Position numbers and translations under genes: made by a program
Shown: positions 1 through 6,703 of the stretch, piece by piece
How positions within the stretch are numbered: the stretch's first letter is position 1
Layout of the letters: every line of letters starts with the position of its first letter
From: Clostridiales bacterium
GTDB taxonomy: Bacteria; Bacillota; Clostridia; Christensenellales; Aristaeellaceae
Reading direction: 5' to 3'
Assembly: GCA_012512355.1 (NCBI GenBank)
Contig: JAAZEI010000007.1
Coordinates: forward strand, 1 to 8,807
Length of the DNA: 8,807 bases
Notes under the pieces: generated by a model
The model's database searches: none
What the model saw: only the letters and a program-made list of their open reading frames with translations
What the model was told of the DNA's origin: nothing

Positions 1-324
1 GCGATAGCTTTGGTCATTATCACCATCGGGGTCAGCTGTTTTTTGCTGTGCGGTACACCCGTTCTGCCCTTTGATACGGTGGTGCGTGCCTTTACCATGG
101 AAAAAAACATGACCGTGCGCAAAGCCAGAACAGGTTTTGACGTGATCAACCTGCTGTTAACACTGACCGTCAGCCTGATATTCCTCAGGAGGCTGGTGGG
201 CATTGGGGTGGGTACCCTTTTAAGCGTCCTGCTGATGGGCACCCTGATAGGAAAAACAACATCCTGGATGAAAGCCCGTTTGGATACCAGACCCAAAATC
301 GCTTGGCTTCAAAAGCTGGTATAA
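1..324 (+). CDS. YczE/DUF6198-like multi-pass membrane protein, 5'-truncated
   Basis: Only the C-terminal part is present: the frame is open from base 1 to the TAA at 322-324, giving about 107 residues. The TTG at position 10 should not be taken as the start, because the in-frame residues before it are hydrophobic and align with the middle of a membrane helix in the next gene. The visible part has two or three hydrophobic segments, a conserved LPFDTVVRAF stretch, and a basic C-terminal tail (KARLD..P). By hand count about 59 of 103 aligned residues match the C-terminal half of the gene at 379-1050, so the two are tandem paralogues. The family (YczE/YyaS/YitT-like, DUF6198) has no firmly known role; a transporter or integral membrane function is inferred from the helices only. 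A gap of 54 bases without a terminator separates it from the next gene, so co-transcription is likely. Confidence 0.8.
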   Translation, partial: AIALVIITIGVSCFLLCGTPVLPFDTVVRAFTMEKNMTVRKARTGFDVINLLLTLTVSLIFLRRLVGIGVGTLLSVLLMGTLIGKTTSWMKARLDTRPKIAWLQKLV

Positions 325-364
325 AGCTGCCGCTTCAAAGCTAAAAAACCGAAATCCTGCAGAC

Positions 365-371
365 AAAGGAG
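365..371 (+). promoter_or_regulatory. Ribosome binding site that fixes the TTG start at 379
   Basis: AAAGGAG lies 7 bases before the TTG at 379-381. The GTG at 371 is in another frame, and no ATG in the correct frame lies near the start, so this site decides the start codon of the second DUF6198-like gene. Confidence 0.75.
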
Positions 372-378
372 TGAACCA

Positions 379-1050
379 TTGGCGCACACCCCAAAAAAAT
401 CTGTTCCTGGAGAATGGTTCCTGCTTTTTGGCTTGATCCTAAACTCGTTTACCACTTCCCTGCTCATCAAGGGTAATTTTGGCATTTCTGCCCTGAGTTC
501 TCTTCCCTATGTCATTTCCCTGGCCTTTCCCATCTTTTCAAACGGTATCTGGAATGCGATCATCCAGAGTTTTTGGCTCATCTTCACGATGATTGCCATC
601 AGAAAAGTCAAGCCCAGCTACCTGCTGTCCTTTGTCCTGGCATTTATTTTTGGCTTTTTAATCGATCGCTTCAGTGATCTGATGCTGGGTTGGAGCAGTG
701 TTTTGGCTGCCAGAATTTTCTATTTTTCTGCAGGTTTTTTCATCATGTCCCTGGGCATCAGCTGCTTTATGATTTGCGGTCTGCCGCTTTTGCCCTTTGA
801 TACAGTTGTGCGTGCCTTCATGATGGAAAAAGGCATGGGCATGCGCAAGGCAAAAACAGGCTTTGACCTTATCAACGTTGTACTGTCCATCCTCATCAGC
901 CTGACATTTCTCGGATACCTCGCGGGAGTTGGCATCGGCACCATAATCAGCGCCCTGGTAATGGGAACTTTTGTCTCAGGCATCACAAAATGGTTAAAAG
1001 CTCGTCTGGACATCAAGCCAAGACTGGCCTGGCTGGGCAAGCTGATTTAA
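379..1050 (+). CDS. YczE/DUF6198-like multi-pass membrane protein
   Basis: A complete 223-residue membrane protein with a short polar N-terminus (MAHTPKKSVPGEW) followed by about five to six hydrophobic segments, at roughly residues 13-29, 37-75 (probably two), 82-103, 110-140, 163-185 and 186-205. Features typical of the YczE/YyaS/YitT-like DUF6198 group are the GxxGISALSSLPYVIS stretch near residue 33 and LPFDTVVRAF in the middle, then a basic tail ending KPRLAWLGKLI. The protein should sit in the cytoplasmic membrane; substrate and function are unknown. The start is TTG with AAAGGAG 7 bases upstream. It directly follows a paralogue (about 57% identity over the shared C-terminal region), which suggests tandem duplication and possibly a two-subunit pair. 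An inverted repeat about 24 bases after the stop probably ends the transcript. I am confident of the gene and fairly confident of the family. Confidence 0.88.
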   Translation: MAHTPKKSVPGEWFLLFGLILNSFTTSLLIKGNFGISALSSLPYVISLAFPIFSNGIWNAIIQSFWLIFTMIAIRKVKPSYLLSFVLAFIFGFLIDRFSDLMLGWSSVLAARIFYFSAGFFIMSLGISCFMICGLPLLPFDTVVRAFMMEKGMGMRKAKTGFDLINVVLSILISLTFLGYLAGVGIGTIISALVMGTFVSGITKWLKARLDIKPRLAWLGKLI

Positions 1051-1073
1051 TACCAGGCATCAATAAAATGAAC

Positions 1074-1102
1074 AAGGCATTCGCGCTCATGGCCAATGCC
1101 TT
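1074..1102. terminator. Probable bidirectional terminator between convergent genes
   Basis: AAGGCATT (1074-1081) and AATGCCTT (1095-1102) form a perfect 8-bp stem around a 13-base loop, midway between the plus-strand gene ending at 1050 and the minus-strand gene ending at 1133. Read on the minus strand the stem is followed by a moderately T-rich stretch (GTTCATTTTATTG); on the plus strand the following bases (ATTCTTGT) are less T-rich. It therefore looks better as a terminator for the SH3b gene, but may serve both. The large loop and lack of a clean U-run keep confidence moderate. Confidence 0.55.
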
Positions 1103-1132
1103 ATTCTTGTAAAAAGATTGAACTGAATATTT

Positions 1133-2350
1133 TTACTTCAGGAATGCGTTCATCATATAGCCATTGATCGCGCCAAAGCGTACGCGCGACCAGGAGGCAC
1201 CCGGGCTGAGCATGGTGACCACACTGTTATGGGGCACCTTGGTCAGAACCAGACCGGTGGCAACGCTGGCCTTGGTGCGCAGGTTAACATAGCTGCCGCT
1301 GTTTTTAACAATTTTGGTGGGCATTTCAGGCAGACCCGACAGGGTGAGGTACTTGGTCATGAAATACCCTTTGGCGCCTGTAGCAGGGATGGTGACCGCG
1401 CACCAGTCAAGCCCCTGGCGCGTGATTTTGACGGCGGTACCAGGTGAATACTGGCCGATAACCCTTGCGCTCAAACTGGGGTCCGCCCGCAGATTGAGCT
1501 TGGCACTGCCGCGCACCACCGCATTGCCGCCCCCTGGCGTGACGGGGCTGCCACCGCCTGTGGTACTTAAAAAGTTATGGTCTATGTAGCCGAAAATGCC
1601 ATCAACCGCCACCCGCCAGAAAGTGCCTGTCTTTGAATAAACGGACACAGTTTTGCCCGGATAATAGGAGGCAATGACCGCATAGCTGTAGGCAGGACCC
1701 TGACGCATGTTAACGCGCCCGCCAGGCGAAACGACCTTGGCTGTGCCGATGATACCGGGAATGACCGGCGTACCGGGCTCTGTGTCAAAGCTGACAAACT
1801 CCTTACGAAAATATCCGCGCAGACCATTGTCCATCAGGACATAATACCAGCCATCGGTTTCAGTCATCACAGTCAGCTGGGTGCCATTGTAGAAAATGCC
1901 CAGCACGGGCGCCGCGTAGGAGGCATATTGGCGCAGGTTTAAAAACTGCGTGGGAACGGGATTTCTGACAACTGCCCGCAGGTTGATGGGGCCTGAGATG
2001 GCAGGCGTAATGAGCGGGATAGGAGGTGCCGTGGGGCTTGGGACACCGCCGGGTGTTGAACTCAGGTAGGTCGAATCCATAAAGCCGATGAGACCGCTGG
2101 CAACGATGCGAACGCTTACCCAGGTAGAACCACCCTCATAGGAAAGAATCTGCACAGCTTCATTGAGCATTGCCCTGCCTGTTATATCATAATTTGTGCC
2201 CGGACCTGAGCGCAGGTTCAGCCAGGACGTATTGACAACATATTCATAAACGCCCGTTACAGGCACTGCTTGTGAAGTCAGCGGGGTAACCATGCCCAGC
2301 AGCAATATCGCTGCGAGCAATAAACTCAGCCTCTTTGTCGTGTTCTTCAT
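1133..2350 (-). CDS. Secreted protein with five bacterial SH3 (SH3b) domains
   Basis: A 405-residue exported protein. Residues 1-28 are a classical signal peptide: basic MKNTTKR, a hydrophobic core LLLAAILLLGM, and a probable signal peptidase I site after SQA (26-28). The rest is five SH3b repeats at about 36-97, 124-188, 202-262, 277-337 and 345-404. Each carries the NLR or NMR motif (starting at 45, 138, 214, 286, 356) and a closing GY or GF turn (about 89, 179, 254, 328, 397). Linkers are rich in Pro or Gly (98-120 and 265-275). SH3b domains usually bind cell-wall peptides, so wall attachment or sensing is the likely role; no amidase, NlpC/P60 or other catalytic domain is present and there is no sortase motif. 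The ATG at 2350 has AAGGGAGG 9 bases upstream. The gene appears to be its own transcription unit, 76 bases after hemW on the same strand. Confidence 0.92.
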   Translation of the reverse strand: MKNTTKRLSLLLAAILLLGMVTPLTSQAVPVTGVYEYVVNTSWLNLRSGPGTNYDITGRAMLNEAVQILSYEGGSTWVSVRIVASGLIGFMDSTYLSSTPGGVPSPTAPPIPLITPAISGPINLRAVVRNPVPTQFLNLRQYASYAAPVLGIFYNGTQLTVMTETDGWYYVLMDNGLRGYFRKEFVSFDTEPGTPVIPGIIGTAKVVSPGGRVNMRQGPAYSYAVIASYYPGKTVSVYSKTGTFWRVAVDGIFGYIDHNFLSTTGGGSPVTPGGGNAVVRGSAKLNLRADPSLSARVIGQYSPGTAVKITRQGLDWCAVTIPATGAKGYFMTKYLTLSGLPEMPTKIVKNSGSYVNLRTKASVATGLVLTKVPHNSVVTMLSPGASWSRVRFGAINGYMMNAFLK

Positions 2351-2359
2351 CCTGTAAAA

Positions 2360-2367
2360 CCTCCCTT
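2360..2367 (-). promoter_or_regulatory. Strong ribosome binding site of the SH3b gene
   Basis: AAGGGAGG on the minus strand, 9 bases before the ATG at 2350, confirms the start. It directly abuts the palindrome at 2368-2383. Confidence 0.75.
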
Positions 2368-2383
2368 GTTATATTTATATAAC
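2368..2383. promoter_or_regulatory. Perfect 16-bp palindrome; possible operator or -10 region
   Basis: GTTATAT-TT-ATATAAC is an inverted repeat with perfect 7-base arms and a 2-base centre, ending directly at the SH3b ribosome binding site. Read on the minus strand it contains TATAAA and TATAAC, either of which could be a -10 element giving a very short 5' leader. I could not find a good -35 hexamer at 16-18 bases upstream of either. It could be an operator, a promoter core, both, or a chance AT-rich palindrome. Confidence 0.35.
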
Positions 2384-2426
2384 GAAGCAGAACTCATATA
2401 TCCTGCATGAAGTCACTGTCGTTCAT

Positions 2427-3551
2427 TTACATAAACTCGATTAAAACACTGTTCATCACATCCATGCCTTGCCTGGTTAAACGAAAATAACCATCCTGCG
2501 TATACTCTGCCAGGCCTTGGTTCACGGAGTTCTTAGCCGCCGCGCCGAACACCTGGTCAAAGTTTTCCCCATGCATTTGCAAAAAGTCATCAAGCTTCAG
2601 GCCTTTTTGCATCCTCAGGCCCAGCATCAGGCTTTCAAACATCTGCTCCTTGAGCGTGAGCCGCTGAATTTCGGGTGCTTCCCCCGCCAAATAATCCTTG
2701 ATATCAGCTGGATTCGACTTGCGGGTATCGCCTCCCACAAGGCTGTGCGCAGCGCTGCCAAAACCCAGATAGTCCGCCCTTTTCCAGCAATTGAGGTTAT
2801 GACGGCACTCATAGCCTATCATAGCAAAGTTGCTGATTTCGTATTGGTGCAAACCGGCCAGTTCCAAGCTGTCCTGGGTATACTCATACATTGCCCGTTC
2901 TTCCTCTTCATCAGGCAATGACAGCCTGCCGCTTTGGATGTCTGAAGATAATGGCGTGCCTTCTTCCACAATCAGCCCATAGCAGGAAAGATGCCGGGGA
3001 GAAAGATCCAGAGCGCTTTGCAGGGTGCTTGCATAGGTGGACTTATCCTGCTTGGGAATGCCCAGCATCAGGTCAATATTAATGTTGTCAAAACCGGCCA
3101 TCCTGGCCATTGATACAGCATGCTCCACCTGCTGCCAATTGTGCTGCCTTCCCAATAGCTTTAGCAGCTGGGGGTCAGCACTTTGCGCGCCCAGGGAGAG
3201 TCGGTTGACCCCACCTGCTGATAGTATATCCAGAAAATGCGGTGTCAGCATCCCGGGGTTGGCTTCACAGCTAAACTCATAGCCCGGAGCAAAGGGAAAG
3301 CTCTCTTTGATGGCTGTCAAAAGCTCTGCCATTTGCTCGCTCTGCAGCAGGCTGGGGGTGCCCCCACCGATGTAGAGCGTATCAACCTGTGGATGACGCA
3401 GTTCTTGAGCACTTTGGATGATTTCATTTTTCAGCGCTTTGATATAGGGCTCTCGCAAACCCATGCTGCCTTCAAAGGAAGGAAAATCACAGTAGGCGCA
3501 CTTTTTTGCGCAGAAGGGAATATGGACATACAGTCCCAGGCTCTTGGTCAA
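2427..3551 (-). CDS. hemW: HemW-like radical SAM heme chaperone (formerly 'oxygen-independent coproporphyrinogen oxidase-like')
   Basis: A 374-residue cytoplasmic radical SAM protein of usual HemW length. The N-terminus YVHIPFCAKKCAYCDF holds the CX3CX2C iron-sulfur ligands C14, C18 and C21; the HemW pattern with D-F after the third Cys is seen, not the CxC of true HemN. Further family signatures in order are GGGTPS (62-67), CEANPG (95-100), GVNRLSLGAQS (114-124), KLLGRQHN (131-138), INIDLMLGIPKQ (157-168), EEGTPL (196-201) and ECRHNLN..K..YLGFGSAAHS (248-270), followed by the C-terminal HemN_C region. HemW binds heme and is thought to deliver it to respiratory enzymes rather than oxidise coproporphyrinogen. 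The start is TTG, sharing the TTGA overlap with the stop of the hydrolase gene; an in-frame TGA just upstream rules out a longer form, and the next Met (residue 30) would lose the Cys motif. No good ribosome binding site precedes it, so translation probably depends on coupling. It is the last gene of the probable operon. Confidence 0.93.
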   Translation of the reverse strand: MTKSLGLYVHIPFCAKKCAYCDFPSFEGSMGLREPYIKALKNEIIQSAQELRHPQVDTLYIGGGTPSLLQSEQMAELLTAIKESFPFAPGYEFSCEANPGMLTPHFLDILSAGGVNRLSLGAQSADPQLLKLLGRQHNWQQVEHAVSMARMAGFDNINIDLMLGIPKQDKSTYASTLQSALDLSPRHLSCYGLIVEEGTPLSSDIQSGRLSLPDEEEERAMYEYTQDSLELAGLHQYEISNFAMIGYECRHNLNCWKRADYLGFGSAAHSLVGGDTRKSNPADIKDYLAGEAPEIQRLTLKEQMFESLMLGLRMQKGLKLDDFLQMHGENFDQVFGAAAKNSVNQGLAEYTQDGYFRLTRQGMDVMNSVLIEFM

Positions 3552-4363
3552 AGCTGACGCCGCCAGTCGTCAAACAACTCCACCCACCGGGCAGTATCTT
3601 CTCTGGCGTTGAGCGAGTCGCTGTCCCCAAACACCTGATCGTTTGACAGGGACAGGCCATGAACACCTTTCGAAAAGATATGCAAGGAAAATGGGATGTG
3701 ATATTTTCTCAGCGCCTGGGCGAAGAGGAGGGCATTTTCTACCGGAACGCTCTGGTCATACCAGGTGTGCCAGATAAAACAGGGCGGTACATCTTTGTTG
3801 ACCTGCTCTTCTAGAGAAACCGTCTGGCTATAGATATCAATCTCTTCTCCCAGCAGCAGCTCAATGCTGCCGCGATGGGCATATTCGCCGGAGGTGATGA
3901 CCGGATAGCAAAGACACAGCGCATTGGGCTTGACTTCTTCGGGGCTGTGCCCAATTTTCCCCGAATAAAAGGGCTTGTTCCAAAACACTCCGACACTGGC
4001 TGCCAGGTGGCCGCCTGCGGAGAAACCCATCACAATAATCCGGTCGGGGTCAATGTGCCACTGCTTGCTGTGTTCCCGGGCGTAGGCAATGGTTTCCATG
4101 ATCTGCAAAAGCGCCGCCGGGAAGATATCTGGGGTGACGGCATAGTCAACCAGGCACACGGAGAGGCCAAGCGACATCAGACGCAGGGCAACTGGCTCTG
4201 CCTCTCTGAAAGAACGCATCTCGTAGCCTCCGCCGGGCAGAAGAATGACCAGAGGGCGAATTCTATCGGGCTGTATCTCCTGTGAGTTGTCCAATATATA
4301 GGGATGAATGACCACATCCGGCGCCTGTCCTTTTAAATCCAGCCGAATCTCCTGGGTTATCAT
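3548..4363 (-). CDS. Alpha/beta-hydrolase, probable carboxyl/acetyl esterase
   Basis: A 271-residue soluble alpha/beta-hydrolase of the esterase/BD-FAE-like kind, with no signal peptide. The oxyanion loop is LPGGGY (42-47), a variant of the common HGGG. The nucleophile elbow is GFSAGGH with Ser115; the acid is probably Asp203 in WHTWYDQSVP, and the base His235 in SKGVHGLSL, so the catalytic triad looks complete. It should hydrolyse small carboxylic esters; the substrate is unknown. A longer frame begins at GTG 4372, but GAGGAG (4372-4377) lies 8 bases before the ATG at 4363 and would overlap the GTG, so ATG 4363 is chosen. That ATG overlaps the aminopeptidase stop as ATGA. Downstream it overlaps hemW by 4 bases. 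Its placement two genes after an acyltransferase is compatible with an acylation/deacylation pair, but that is inference. Confidence 0.88.
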   Translation of the reverse strand: MITQEIRLDLKGQAPDVVIHPYILDNSQEIQPDRIRPLVILLPGGGYEMRSFREAEPVALRLMSLGLSVCLVDYAVTPDIFPAALLQIMETIAYAREHSKQWHIDPDRIIVMGFSAGGHLAASVGVFWNKPFYSGKIGHSPEEVKPNALCLCYPVITSGEYAHRGSIELLLGEEIDIYSQTVSLEEQVNKDVPPCFIWHTWYDQSVPVENALLFAQALRKYHIPFSLHIFSKGVHGLSLSNDQVFGDSDSLNAREDTARWVELFDDWRRQL

Positions 4364-5487
4364 GCTTGGCACTCCTCAAACTTATTCGGGTTGAGCGCCA
4401 GCAGCTTGGGCAGGACAAACAGACCGTCTTTTCTGACGAGCACATCGTCAAAGTACATCTCGCCGCCGCCGTAATCCGCGCGCTGGATGCAGACCATGTC
4501 CCAGTGAACGGCGGATTTGTTGCCATTGGGCGCTTCGTCATAGCTATTGCCCGGGGTGAAGTGGAAGGAGCCGCGAATTTTCTCGTCAAAGAGGGTATCT
4601 TTCATCGGCTCTGATATAAAGGGATTGACACCGATCGCGAATTCACCGATATAACGCGCGCCTTCGTCGGTATCAAGCACCGCATTGAGCTGTTTTGTCA
4701 GATTGCTTGTCGCCTCTGTAATTTTACCTTTTTGAAAGACCAGGCGGACATTTTCATGGGTAAGTCCCTGGTAAAGGGTGGGGGTATTGTACTGTAAAAC
4801 GCCCTCCACGCTGTCCTTGATGGGCGCTGTAAACACCTCACCGTCGGGAATATTCATAAAACCATCACACTTGATGGCAGGCTGCCCCTTGATGGAAAAG
4901 CGCAAATCAGTCCCCGGTCCCTTGATATGAACCCTGTCAGTGCGCTCCATCAGCTGCACCAGTGGATCCATCGCCAGGCTCAGCGCGCGGTAATCCAGAT
5001 TACAGACTTTAAAGAAAAAGTCTTCAAAAGCCTCTGTGCTCATGCCGGCCTGCTGGGCCATGGCAGAGGATGGATAGCGCAGCACCACCCAACGGGTATG
5101 GGGCAAGCGAATCTCCATATGAACGGGCTTGCCATAGTGCAGGCTGTACAGCTTCTTTTTTTCATCGGGCACATCAGAAGTTTCAAATACGTTGCTTCCG
5201 CCGCGAACGGCAATGTAGGCAGCGCAGTCGGTCATGCGTTTGGCATCCATTTTGGCATACCAGTCAAGCTGCTGGGGGGTATAGCCTTGCATCAGCGCGC
5301 GCTCGACTTCGCCGTCAATGAGGTTGACCACAGGAATACCATCTGCCTCATAGACAGCCTTGACAATGGCTGCAACCAACTCACGGTTAATCCCTCGGTC
5401 TTCAATAAGAATTTTCTCGCCCTTTTTCAGGCCGCAGGAATAATTAACCAAAATATCTGCCAATTTTGTGATGCGGGGGTCTTTCAT
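4360..5487 (-). CDS. M29-family metallo-aminopeptidase (AmpS/aminopeptidase T-like)
   Basis: A 375-residue cytoplasmic peptidase that should remove N-terminal residues from peptides using two metal ions. The expected M29 ligands can be seen: Glu217 in PDGEVFTAP, Glu282 in IGEFAIGVNP, His309 in SFHFTPGNSY, and His328 and Asp330 in AVHWDMV. The N-terminal half (NYSCGLKKGEKILIE, then a Rossmann-like region) is also typical, and the length fits the family. The open frame extends to 5556, but the ATG at 5487 (MKDPRITKLAD) is preceded at 8 bases by AAAGGAG and matches the usual family start, so the longer form, which would run 65 bases into the acyltransferase gene, is rejected. The gene starts 4 bases after the acyltransferase stop and ends in an ATGA overlap with the hydrolase. 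It is probably co-expressed with both; a general peptide turnover role is the simplest reading. Confidence 0.93.
   Translation of the reverse strand: MKDPRITKLADILVNYSCGLKKGEKILIEDRGINRELVAAIVKAVYEADGIPVVNLIDGEVERALMQGYTPQQLDWYAKMDAKRMTDCAAYIAVRGGSNVFETSDVPDEKKKLYSLHYGKPVHMEIRLPHTRWVVLRYPSSAMAQQAGMSTEAFEDFFFKVCNLDYRALSLAMDPLVQLMERTDRVHIKGPGTDLRFSIKGQPAIKCDGFMNIPDGEVFTAPIKDSVEGVLQYNTPTLYQGLTHENVRLVFQKGKITEATSNLTKQLNAVLDTDEGARYIGEFAIGVNPFISEPMKDTLFDEKIRGSFHFTPGNSYDEAPNGNKSAVHWDMVCIQRADYGGGEMYFDDVLVRKDGLFVLPKLLALNPNKFEECQA
4372..4377 (-). promoter_or_regulatory. Ribosome binding site deciding the hydrolase start
   Basis: GAGGAG lies 8 bases before the ATG at 4363 and is encoded by two Glu codons near the end of the aminopeptidase. 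It would overlap the alternative GTG at 4372, which argues for the ATG. Confidence 0.75.
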
Positions 5488-5491
5488 TGTT

Positions 5492-6703
5492 TTATCTCCT
5501 TTTTTTGGAAAGTATTTTATTTGCACCGCCAAACCGGCGGTTAATGGGCTGTTCAATCAAATAGGTTGCCAGTGCCGATATCACAAGGGCCAGTGAAAAG
5601 CTTAGCCAGACATACTTTCTCTGCCAGATAATATCCCCAGTTTGATTGGGATTGGGGACTGCCGCATAAGGGATATTATGCAGGCGCAGCTGCAGGGCGA
5701 CCACCTGGTGCCAGATGTAGAACTGGAAACTGATCTGTGATAAAAACCGGGTAATGGGGTTGCCCAGCACCAGCCTGACACCGCCAAAGCCAAGCGACAA
5801 GCCCAGAAAAGCCAACCCCGTCATAACAGATTGGGGATAGCGCCGCAGAAGCTGCCCCAGACGAATGTTGTGTGCTCCCACTTCGCCGGCCTGCGCACGC
5901 ACCAGAGTCCACAGCGCGTACACTGCCAGAGCGCCGCAGACGCTCATGAGGATTTTGCCGAATCCATCTTCTTTCATGCGCCGACGCAGGCTGACATAAA
6001 TACCGGCTGCCACAAAACCATTGGCATAAACATCCAAAAAAGCAGGCAGCTGATTGATGAGCATGGCATTGTCGGCAAAGCTGGCCGCATAGAGACGAAA
6101 CAGGAAGGCCATCCCTGTCATGAGGCTGTAGGTCAGCATCGGCATCCGGTGAAAAGCTCTGGCCAAAAAGGGGAAGATGAGGTAAAACTGCACCTCAACC
6201 GCCAGTGTCCACAGCACGCCGTTGAGCGGTGTGGACAGGTAGGTAGCCCTGAAAAAGTTATGGGTAAAGGTTAGGTGCGCCAGCAGGTCCAGGGCCGCAT
6301 CTCCAGGCTGTTTGTACAGGCCCTGCGGAAGAGCTACCGCCAGCAGCATGATCAGCAGGTTAAAGACATAGCTGGGTACAATTCGAAAAAAACGTTTGCG
6401 ATAAAAAGGAGTGATTGATGGGAGGGCACGGCTTGCTTCCCTGGCATGCGCGTAGGGCAAATAACATAAAAAGCCGCTGAGCAGCAGCAAGCCATCCACC
6501 CACATGTAACCCGAGCGCAGCAAGGGGTCTAAATTGATGTTCAGCCCAAACAAGGTGATGCGCGGGGTAAGCCAGCTCTGCTGCCAGATATGAAAGGCGG
6601 CAACAAATAGTACCATCAATGCCCTGATGCCGTGAAGTGCAGGTATTTCTCCCCCATCTTGTATGGCGGTCGCGTCACGATAGCGGTGGATGAGCTTTTG
6701 CAT
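5492..6703 (-). CDS. Acyltransferase family 3 (AT3, OafA-like) integral membrane protein
   Basis: A 403-residue membrane protein with the AT3 fold and no extra SGNH domain. Motifs in order: ALHGIRALMVLFVAAFHIW with the R-X10-H pair Arg27 and His38; VDGLLLLSGFL (69-79); FYRKRFFRIVPSY (100-112); and LWTLAVEVQFYLIFPFL (164-180) with Glu170. About ten hydrophobic helices follow one another, ending in a basic tail SKKRR. Members of this family move an acyl group, often acetyl, from a cytoplasmic donor across the membrane to sugars of surface polymers, peptidoglycan or exported molecules; the acceptor here is unknown. The ATG at 6703 overlaps the stop of the repeat-protein gene as TGATG and no clear ribosome binding site is seen, so coupling is likely. 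Its last codons, for Lys-Arg-Arg, contain the AAAGGAG used by the next gene. Confidence 0.93.
   Translation of the reverse strand: MQKLIHRYRDATAIQDGGEIPALHGIRALMVLFVAAFHIWQQSWLTPRITLFGLNINLDPLLRSGYMWVDGLLLLSGFLCYLPYAHAREASRALPSITPFYRKRFFRIVPSYVFNLLIMLLAVALPQGLYKQPGDAALDLLAHLTFTHNFFRATYLSTPLNGVLWTLAVEVQFYLIFPFLARAFHRMPMLTYSLMTGMAFLFRLYAASFADNAMLINQLPAFLDVYANGFVAAGIYVSLRRRMKEDGFGKILMSVCGALAVYALWTLVRAQAGEVGAHNIRLGQLLRRYPQSVMTGLAFLGLSLGFGGVRLVLGNPITRFLSQISFQFYIWHQVVALQLRLHNIPYAAVPNPNQTGDIIWQRKYVWLSFSLALVISALATYLIEQPINRRFGGANKILSKKRR
5496..5502 (-). promoter_or_regulatory. Ribosome binding site of the aminopeptidase gene, inside the acyltransferase 3' end
   Basis: AAAGGAG, 8 bases before the ATG at 5487, fixes the start of the M29 gene. 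It lies inside the final Lys-Arg-Arg codons of the acyltransferase gene, directly before that gene's TAA. Confidence 0.8.

Noticed and set aside
306..342. Two similar stretches GCTTCAAAAGCT and GCTTCAAAGCT around the end of the first gene, considered as a terminator or repeat element
   Set aside because: The possible stems are only about 4 bp and are followed by an A-run, not a T-run; most likely chance similarity.
4364..4372. GTG start of the hydrolase at 4372
   Set aside because: The ribosome binding site GAGGAG overlaps it; the ATG at 4363 is at the proper 8-base distance and makes an ATGA overlap.
4927..5544. A 205-codon plus-strand open frame opposite the aminopeptidase
   Set aside because: The minus strand encodes a full M29 peptidase with all metal ligands; the plus-strand translation has no family features.
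5488..5556. N-terminal extension of the aminopeptidase to the upstream ATG at 5556
   Set aside because: It would overlap the acyltransferase gene by 65 bases, and the ATG at 5487 has a well-placed AAAGGAG and the family-like N-terminus.
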